This document shows, piece by piece, positions 58,508 to 64,000 of a stretch of 64,000 nucleotides of DNA. The translations under genes were made by a program, and so were the position numbers. The number at the start of each line of letters is the position of its first letter. The stretch's first letter is position 1. The notes under the pieces were generated by a model. That model was not told where the DNA came from, did no database searches, and saw nothing but the letters and a program-made list of their open reading frames with translations. The DNA is from WLXB01 sp040221475 (GTDB lineage: Bacteria > Pseudomonadota > Alphaproteobacteria > Rhodospirillales > Rhodospirillaceae), in the NCBI GenBank assembly GCA_040221475.1, contig JAVKEJ010000036.1:62001-126000 (forward strand), in the 5' to 3' direction.

Positions 58508-59527
58508 GTGGCGACCGTCGTTCAACTGGACAACCGACGCACAGGATCAGACCAGGCGCTTGAAGCGCTGACTGCACTTGTGAAAGATGATTTGCAGGCG
58601 GTGAATGAGACGATTATTGAGCGCATGCACAGCCCTGTGGCCCTCATTCCACAATTGGCCGGGCATATTGTGGCCGCCGGTGGTAAGCGCCTGCGCCCGG
58701 TTCTGACCCTGGCTGCCGCCCAGCTCTGTGGCTACACCGAAAAGCGCCATATCAAACTGGCCACCTGTGTTGAGTTCATTCACACCGCAACCCTGCTGCA
58801 TGACGATGTGGTTGATGACAGCGATCTGCGGCGCGGCCGGTCAAGCGCCAATGCGCTGTGGGGCAATCAACCCAGCGTGCTCGTCGGCGACTTCCTGTTC
58901 AGCCGCGCCTTCGAGTTGATGGTTGAAGATGGCTCATTGAAAGTGCTGGGCATTTTGTCCAGCGCGTCCTCGATTATCGCCGAAGGTGAAGTGCATCAGT
59001 TGATGACCACCAACGACACAGAAACCAGCGAAGCACAGTATTTAGAAGTGGTGCAGGCGAAAACTGCTGAGCTGTTTGCGGCTGCAGCGCGCATTGGAGC
59101 TGTGGTGGCTGATCGCCCCGAGGTCGAAGAGGAAGCCTTGCAGGTGTACGGCTTGAATCTGGGGATAGCGTTTCAGTTGATTGACGACGTGCTGGATTAC
59201 TCCGCTAAGCAAGCCGAGTTGGGCAAAACCATCGGTGATGATTTCCGCGAAGGTAAAATCACGCTGCCGGTCATTCTCGCCTTCCGCCGTGGCGATGCTG
59301 AGGAGCGCGCTTTCTGGCACCGCTGCCTGCACGACATGGAGCAGGGCGAAGACGAACTCGCCCACGCGCTGACCTTAATGGAAAAGCACAACAGCCTGAC
59401 AGACACCGTCAACCGTGCTGCACATTATGGTGATGTAGCCCGGGATGCGCTTGGGATTTTCCCGAAAAGCCCTGTCAAAACGGCGTTGCTAGACATCATC
59501 GATTTCTGCATTAAGCGGGCGTATTAA
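58508..59527 (+). CDS. ispB: Polyprenyl (octaprenyl-type) diphosphate synthase
   Basis: 339 residues starting at GTG 58508, nine bases after AAGGG; an ATG at 58463 and a TTG at 58439 lie upstream without good sites. It makes the long isoprenoid tail of ubiquinone. The first Asp-rich motif is in TLLHDDVVDDSDLRRG, the second in FQLIDDVLDYSA. GGKRLRPVLTLAAA, the EGEVHQLM segment and KTAELFAAAA are also conserved. Chain length cannot be read reliably. Confidence 0.92.
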   Translation: MATVVQLDNRRTGSDQALEALTALVKDDLQAVNETIIERMHSPVALIPQLAGHIVAAGGKRLRPVLTLAAAQLCGYTEKRHIKLATCVEFIHTATLLHDDVVDDSDLRRGRSSANALWGNQPSVLVGDFLFSRAFELMVEDGSLKVLGILSSASSIIAEGEVHQLMTTNDTETSEAQYLEVVQAKTAELFAAAARIGAVVADRPEVEEEALQVYGLNLGIAFQLIDDVLDYSAKQAELGKTIGDDFREGKITLPVILAFRRGDAEERAFWHRCLHDMEQGEDELAHALTLMEKHNSLTDTVNRAAHYGDVARDALGIFPKSPVKTALLDIIDFCIKRAY

Positions 59528-59662
59528 ATCAGTTGCGGTTGGCCCTGGACTGAGCAGTACGACTGCGACAAAACTGAGGCCCCGCTTGCACCAAACGCAC
59601 GCCAGCGGTATAAGCCGATCCACCCTCAATGATCGTCAGACATGACTCTTGAGGGCGAGGAA

Positions 59663-59739
59663 CGGAGTGTAGCTCAGCCTGGTAGAGCACTGCCTTCGGG
59701 AGGCAGGGGCCGGAAGTTCGAATCTTCTCACTCCGACCA
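59663..59739 (+). tRNA. tRNA-Pro (CGG)
   Basis: 77 nt including CCA. The acceptor CGGAGTG pairs with CACTCCG. The anticodon stem CTGCC/GGCAG closes a TTCGGGA loop with anticodon CGG. The T-arm encloses TTCGAAT and the discriminator base is A. Upstream, CCCTCAA (59623-59629) and TTGAGGG (59649-59655) form a seven-base inverted repeat without a T-run. Confidence 0.96.
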
Positions 59740-59976
59740 ATATTTTCAATGGGTTAGTGAAGCAGTAGTTTCTACCCCCCTCCAACAATCCCTCCAACAA
59801 GCACTTTTGATTCAAGTTGTTCGTCTACGTTTTTAACTAGATCACTTCCAAAGGAGATAACTATTCTTCCGTTAAAATGTAGCCTGGTTCCCTCCCCCCT
59901 GAGAATTGGGTTAGGCTGCTCCAAGAACTTATCGTTTGCGCGACGCACCCATCCCAAAAGAAGAGGGCAAAAAACG
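59740..59976. other. 237-base intergenic region after tRNA-Pro
   Basis: It separates tRNA-Pro from the CpcT/CpeT-like gene. I find no terminator, repeat of the tRNA end or convincing gene. A 61-codon open frame exists on the minus strand (59772-59957) with no recognisable domain. C-runs at about 59777 and 59892 are the only notable composition. Confidence 0.5.
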
Positions 59977-60972
59977 ATGGCTCAACTTGGACAAAGAGGC
60001 CTCGCTATTGCTTGGCTCTTACTTATGCAAACACAGGCAGTGTATGCCGCCCCCTCGCCTGAATTGAAGCAAGTCCTAAGAGACGTGATCGCATGGGTGC
60101 CGGGCGCTTATGACTCCGCCCCACAAATTGCCTTCGAACGAGTCAATGGGTTCCCACCTGATGGCGAGCATGATCGGCAGTACCGGGTCTTTGCGAAAAT
60201 CGACGCCCCACACCTGGGGGAATACGTTTTTTATTCTCAAATCCGGGCCGGCGGCAAAGAAGGCCCGGTTATTCAGCAGGTCGTGTTTCTCACTGAAATC
60301 GACGAAGAGAACAACGGCGTGACGTTCAATGGGAGACGCATCAAGGACCCTGAAAGCTTCGTCGATGCGCATAAGCACCCAGACATTTGGGCGACCATAG
60401 GTCCAGATCCACGTTTTGGTGGAACCTGTAATTTCTATTGGCGCAGACATAATGGACAGTTGAAGGGCACCCTCAACGACGGAACCTGCACGATGATGTC
60501 CCGTGATGATCAGCAGATGACGTGGCATACGGAATGGGTGCTGGGGCCCGACGAACTATGGGTCTACGACAATGGCTATTACGATGACGGCTCACTCGTT
60601 ACCGGGCGAAGCGACAAGACCCATTTGCGGCTCTACAAAGCCAGTGAGTTTACCTGTACGGCCACTGATGGGGACGACAATTCTGCGCGTGTTTCGAGCA
60701 CTACTATTCACGACCGTGGCGGCTTAGCACGCCTTCCTTATGAGAACTCAGATGGATCGCCCCAGTTCTTGGAACTCATACGCGGCCCAGATATATTTGC
60801 GAATGGCCGTATTCACGAAACAACAAGGCTACTATTGTACGACGAAGACCCGCTGGACACTGACCTTCCGACCAGTGTGGCGAGCGCAAGCGCTGATGGA
60901 AACCCTGGCTTAATTTCGCTGCAGTATGATGACCGCGACGTAAGTTGCTTACGTAATATAGGTATGGAGTAA
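59977..60972 (+). CDS. Exported CpcT/CpeT-like protein, copy 2, with an extra C-terminal domain
   Basis: 331 residues with an AGAGGG site. A Sec signal spans about residues 1-25 (ends VYAAPSP). The CpcT/CpeT-like body has VIAWVPGAYDSAPQIAF, RQYRVFAKIDAP, VFYSQIRAGG, a GTCNFYWRRHNGQLKGTLND segment and TCTMM, then ELWVYDNGYYDDGS. This is the pattern of the copy at 34923-35651 (the same Trp-x-x-Gly-x-Tyr-Asp-Ser start). The last about 100 residues are unique to this copy and lack a recognised motif. It is followed by a DUF1838 gene on the same strand, 79 bases away. The first copy is instead paired with an exported Rossmann protein. Confidence 0.72.
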   Translation: MAQLGQRGLAIAWLLLMQTQAVYAAPSPELKQVLRDVIAWVPGAYDSAPQIAFERVNGFPPDGEHDRQYRVFAKIDAPHLGEYVFYSQIRAGGKEGPVIQQVVFLTEIDEENNGVTFNGRRIKDPESFVDAHKHPDIWATIGPDPRFGGTCNFYWRRHNGQLKGTLNDGTCTMMSRDDQQMTWHTEWVLGPDELWVYDNGYYDDGSLVTGRSDKTHLRLYKASEFTCTATDGDDNSARVSSTTIHDRGGLARLPYENSDGSPQFLELIRGPDIFANGRIHETTRLLLYDEDPLDTDLPTSVASASADGNPGLISLQYDDRDVSCLRNIGME

Positions 60973-61051
60973 GGAATAAACTCCATCAGACCAAAGACAG
61001 TTCTTGGTTATTACTGAACCGAAGCGTTTCAATTTAGGACGGAGACTGCGT

Positions 61052-61963
61052 ATGAATGATTTACGCCTATCCCGTAGGGCAATGCTAGCGACCGGCTCTG
61101 CTGTAGCAGCAAGTTCTTTGGTGCCTCCCGCCCTTGCTCAACAGACGCTTAATCTCCAGAATCCCAATGATAATTTGCACGCACTCGTGAAACTGAGAGG
61201 AGACTTGACCGGAGCTCCCGTCTTTTTCTGGTATTCGGGGCAGGTCACAGGCTTCGTCCCCGGAGAAGCCTCTAAACCGCTCTACCACATTGAGGGGCTG
61301 ATACGCTCAACCTGGACAAAGTTAGATGACGGAAGTTATCAGTACCTCGCACATGATTTAGGGTTCGTCGGCGATTTAGCAACGGGTAAGCCCGTCGACT
61401 CTATGACCAATCCCTATACGGGGGAGACGGTTCAGCCTATCGATACCCGTGACGGCCCTTTGCGCGGCACCTATACGGTGCACGGGGTCCTGCGCGGTGG
61501 ACAAAAGCCCGATCTAGAGAAAAAACTGATTTTGCCGTGGACGATTAGCGGGGATGATTTATGGATTGAAACCGATCTTGGATTTACCCAGCCCAATCCG
61601 CTTCAACCGAAAGAATGGCCAAAAGCATCAAGCGGAGAAGAAATTCAAATCCGCTTTCAGAACACGTACAAAGGCCGCCTGTCAGAACTGTCGAACCCAA
61701 GTATAACTTCAGCACCGGCGACAGCTATATACGCTGGCCATACATCATGGCCACCTTGGCTCCTTATGGGGCAGGTCCCTGGTTTTATTAGTAGCAAAGC
61801 CATCGGGCGAAAACTCGCTAGCCTAGATGAAGTGTCTCCCGTAATGCTGTCTTACATTGAAAAGCGCGCACCCGATTTTCTAACGAATACTATGCCATGG
61901 ACTGAAAACGCTAACGCTTGGGAACACTACAAGCATGAGCGGCAGCCGCTAGAAAGTTCATAG
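61052..61963 (+). CDS. Tat-exported DUF1838 family protein
   Basis: 303 residues from ATG 61052 with a GGAG upstream. The signal has a twin arginine (LRLSRRAMLATGSAVAASSL, ending PPALAQ). The mature part shows the DUF1838 pattern DNLHALVKLRGDLTGAPVFFW, the WTKLDDGSYQYLAHDLGFV region and a GHTSWPPWLLMGQVPGF segment. The C-terminal ERQPLESS is close to that of the truncated gene at the right window edge. It sits four bases before the exported VOC gene, and 79 bases after the CpcT/CpeT-like gene, on one strand. Confidence 0.8.
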   Translation: MNDLRLSRRAMLATGSAVAASSLVPPALAQQTLNLQNPNDNLHALVKLRGDLTGAPVFFWYSGQVTGFVPGEASKPLYHIEGLIRSTWTKLDDGSYQYLAHDLGFVGDLATGKPVDSMTNPYTGETVQPIDTRDGPLRGTYTVHGVLRGGQKPDLEKKLILPWTISGDDLWIETDLGFTQPNPLQPKEWPKASSGEEIQIRFQNTYKGRLSELSNPSITSAPATAIYAGHTSWPPWLLMGQVPGFISSKAIGRKLASLDEVSPVMLSYIEKRAPDFLTNTMPWTENANAWEHYKHERQPLESS

Positions 61964-61967
61964 TAGG

Positions 61968-62536
61968 ATGACGCTGTTAAAAGCCATCCTGGCACAATTT
62001 GTTGTCACCATGTGCTTTATGTCAGAGGTTACAAGCGCTGAAGCGATGCTGCGACGGACCACACTACTGGTGCAGGATGCTGAACGGTCCAGAGCATTTT
62101 ATGAAGCGGTCGGATTTAGGGAATGGTTGGACTGGTCAGAGGATCAAGACCCGGACGCACTCACAGGCCTACCGTTGAATGCATCGCCAAGTCACGCCCG
62201 CGTAGTCATCATGGCCGGACAAAACCCATACATCGGCATGATTGGGCTTTTAGACCTCCTCTAAATCCTAGTAGGCCAAAGACACGCTCAATTGGATTGA
62301 TGGACATTGTCCTTGTCGTCGAAACTGACGATATTCAAGAAGTAAAAAGCAATCTCGAAGCATTGAACATAAATATTGTCCGCGCTCCAAAAAGTTACTC
62401 ATCTGACGGACCCGCAGGTCAAAAAGCTGGGTTAGATATGCTTGTAGAAGACCCCGACTGCTATATTGTCGAAATCAGCCAAGTGCTAAACTGGGACAAC
62501 GAAAATGCTAAAGCAAATAATGCAGATGAACGCTAA
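61968..62536 (+). pseudogene. Exported VOC/glyoxalase-fold protein, interrupted by a one-base frameshift
   Basis: The first frame (61968-62264, 98 residues) has a Sec-like signal and the start of a VOC fold: MLRRTTLLVQDAERSRAFYEAVGF, then IGMIGLLDLL and a stop. The downstream frame continues in register from about 62262 with LNPSRPKTRSIGLMDIVLVV, VKSNLEALNINIVRAPKSYSS and MLVEDPDCYIVEISQ, the rest of the fold including the metal-site Glu region. The junction lies at about 62258-62264. It could be a true pseudogene, a sequencing error, or a programmed shift; no slippery heptamer is evident. Confidence 0.75.
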
Positions 62537-62658
62537 TCATTTAACGTATTTTCTTACTGGGCTTGGCAGAACGCCAAGCTCATGGTTGTTATAGATCCGT
62601 TGACTGACAATATGAAAATAGCGGTTACGTCCTCTCGCCCACGGCTGTTTCTAAGAAA

Positions 62659-63708
62659 CTATTGGCTATCTCTCAGGGTAGCGGCGAGTTCAAGTAGTTT
62701 CCGGTATTGTGCATCCGCATCAAACCCCGGCTTGGTCAGGTCTTCCAACTGCTTAGTGATCAATGGCTGAGCTGCAAGCCGCCAAGCCTCTTGTTCGGAT
62801 GGGGTCGGGACAATAATCGTATTTCCCAATTCGATGACATTATCACGTCCCCTTTGCTCCTCTTTGTCCCATTCTGCAGCCGCCTCAAGTGCAGCATCAG
62901 GACCAGACATGTCCATTACTACTGCTTTGAGATCGGCAGGAAGCACCTCTAAAGCCTCAGCGTTAATGAAAAGACCGAGCACGGAAACGAAGAAATACAT
63001 CTCCGTATGATAATTAGCTTGCTCCCCAAGTCTAAAAATCCTCATCGCCTCATAAGGCCAGATCGTTCCGTCAATGGTCCCCGCTTCAAGCAGCCCATAA
63101 ACTTGTGGGGCGAGGTAGCCAGCAACGGGCTCTGATCCGAGAACCGTCAGAATGTCCCGAATATACTCAGTCGCACCGCGCATTCTCAGCCCGACCATGT
63201 CATCCGGTGCCCTCACAGGTATATTCTTAGTATGGATCAAAGACGGGGCGTTGGTTTGCAGCATTGCGACGTGCAAACCCGTTAAATCTGTCTTCAATGC
63301 CTCTTCATCTTTGAGTAAGGCCATCGCAATTCGCGTACCATGCGCGGCAGAGTTAGCGACAAATGGAAGCTCCATAAGATCAAGGGAAACGCTGCTCGGC
63401 GCTGGTCCAAAACCGATTTCAGCAACGCCATCCCGAACGCCGGGTGCAATCGCAGCCAATCGAAGCAATGAATTATTGGGATGCACTTCGATATTGATGC
63501 GACCATCAGAGCGCCGCTCCAATTCCTCCACCCACTCAGTCAACCAACCAGCCGCAAAAAAATGTTCTTCTTGGAGATAGTGGGCCAAGCGCCACTCAAC
63601 TTCAGCTGCGGACGCAGGCATGCACATTGTCGTCAGAACAATGTAAACAGCTCCTTTCAAAGCCCTACCCAAATTCAGAAAATCTGTTTGGATGTCGATT
63701 AATTTCAT
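62659..63708 (-). CDS. TRAP transporter substrate-binding protein (DctP family)
   Basis: 349 residues from ATG 63706-63708, nine bases after GGGAG. A Sec signal spans about residues 1-34 (ends in PASAAE). The DctP fold shows EWRLAHYLQEEHFFAAGW, GRINIEVHPNNSL and IAPGVRDGVAEIGFGPA. The carboxylate-binding arginine is probably in the conserved DDMVGLRMRGATEYIRD segment. LLEAGTIDGTIWPYEAM and the C-terminal helices also fit the family. It should bind an organic acid in the periplasm and feed a DctQ/DctM membrane pair, but neither gene is adjacent within the window. Confidence 0.88.
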   Translation of the reverse strand: MKLIDIQTDFLNLGRALKGAVYIVLTTMCMPASAAEVEWRLAHYLQEEHFFAAGWLTEWVEELERRSDGRINIEVHPNNSLLRLAAIAPGVRDGVAEIGFGPAPSSVSLDLMELPFVANSAAHGTRIAMALLKDEEALKTDLTGLHVAMLQTNAPSLIHTKNIPVRAPDDMVGLRMRGATEYIRDILTVLGSEPVAGYLAPQVYGLLEAGTIDGTIWPYEAMRIFRLGEQANYHTEMYFFVSVLGLFINAEALEVLPADLKAVVMDMSGPDAALEAAAEWDKEEQRGRDNVIELGNTIIVPTPSEQEAWRLAAQPLITKQLEDLTKPGFDADAQYRKLLELAATLRDSQ

Positions 63709-63767
63709 AGTGTTTTCTCCCAAATGATTGTCACAATGGAAAATGACCAACGGCCTCAGCAGGTAGC

Positions 63768-64000
63768 CTACTGACTAATCGGCTCCCGTGTCGCAGCATA
63801 GCGTTGCCAGCTATTCATCGGCTTTTCCCAAGGTGCTTCACTGGTGAGATAATTGGGCTGTTGACGTTCAATGATCTCCAACATTTTACTGGGTAGGGCA
63901 TCTGGACCGCTTATCTTTCGCCCGATACCACGGGTCATCAGCAAACCCGGGCGCTGCCCCATAAGGAGCCACGGCAACCAGGATCGCATAGAAACCCAAT
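63768..64000 (-). CDS. DUF1838 family protein, C-terminal part, cut by the window edge
   Basis: The frame runs off the right edge. The visible about 77 residues begin WVSMRSWLPWLLMGQRPG, matching the corresponding segment of the copy at 61052-61963 (SWPPWLLMGQVPG). They continue with GIGRKISGPDALPSKMLEIIERQQPNYL and end WQRYAATREPISQ, aligning to the end of that copy. It is on the same strand as the TRAP binding-protein gene and lies just upstream of it, so the two might be cotranscribed. The N-terminus, and any signal peptide, is outside the window. Confidence 0.85.
   Translation of the reverse strand, partial: WVSMRSWLPWLLMGQRPGLLMTRGIGRKISGPDALPSKMLEIIERQQPNYLTSEAPWEKPMNSWQRYAATREPISQ

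Noticed and set aside
59772..59957. A 61-codon minus-strand frame after tRNA-Pro, considered as an integrase remnant
   Set aside because: No integrase motif is visible and there is no repeat of the tRNA 3' end in the window, so an integrated element cannot be supported.
60940..60956. CGTAAG-like and CTTACGTAA words at the end of the second CpcT-like gene, resembling the ppdK sites
   Set aside because: They lie inside a coding region and code ordinary residues; a single occurrence is not evidence of an operator.

Overview
The window reads as chromosomal DNA of a free-living, motile alphaproteobacterium, probably a Rhodospirillales-like lineage. This is inferred from a MetH split into two overlapping genes, glyQ-glyS followed by ppdK, a TipN-like polarity protein, sodium-type PomA/PomB stator genes and many Tat/Sec-exported proteins. 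GC looks moderate by eye; I could not compute it. Coding density is high: no gap between genes exceeds about 300 bases. There is no rRNA, CRISPR array or intact insertion sequence. Three tRNA genes (Val-CAC, Asp-GTC, Pro-CGG) are present.

Layout. 1-8 kb: end of an Asp/Glu-racemase-like gene, a Tat-exported DUF1838 protein, glutathione reductase, the PomA/PomB stator pair and the glmU-glmS amino-sugar operon. 8-13.3 kb: tRNA-Val, a degraded DUF1801 remnant, a PepSY membrane protein, an intact DUF1801 gene, an arsR-arsC-aquaporin operon with a clear operator, and a DNA photolyase. 13.3-18.8 kb: a 1002-residue coiled-coil membrane protein, and a LexA/CI-like HTH-S24 regulator whose putative operator (ACAA-N6-TTGT) recurs in front of a small downstream gene. 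18.8-31.6 kb: Atm1-type ABC exporter, an EF-hand repeat protein, succinate-semialdehyde dehydrogenase, split metH, a PAS histidine kinase and a VanZ-like protein. 31.7-43.1 kb: tRNA-Asp, thiolase and a FadB-like bifunctional enzyme, surrounding a divergent pair of operons that encode exported NAD(P)-binding-fold proteins and a CpcT/CpeT-like protein; then a Kv-type channel, a glutathione transferase and an exported alpha/beta hydrolase. 43.1-48.2 kb: a four-gene surface-polysaccharide-type operon (GT4, GT9, GT4, AsnB). 48.3-59.5 kb: ygfZ coupled to a third exported Rossmann protein, ppdK, glyS, glyQ, an S49 peptidase, a tRNA-modification-type methyltransferase and a polyprenyl diphosphate synthase. 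59.6-64 kb: tRNA-Pro followed by an accessory stretch with a second CpcT-like protein, two more DUF1838 genes, a frameshifted exported VOC protein and an orphan TRAP substrate-binding protein.

The two strongest candidates for something undescribed are these. (1) A pyruvate phosphate dikinase whose single reading frame begins with a complete YdaS/Cro-type helix-turn-helix domain. It lies behind a cluster of CTTAC/GTAAG palindromes, suggesting a metabolic enzyme that may regulate its own transcription. (2) A recurring set of exported proteins: three signal-peptide-bearing NAD(P)-binding-fold proteins, two CpcT/CpeT-like proteins, three DUF1838 proteins and an exported VOC protein. They occur in small coupled operons across the window and may form an uncharacterised extracytoplasmic pathway.
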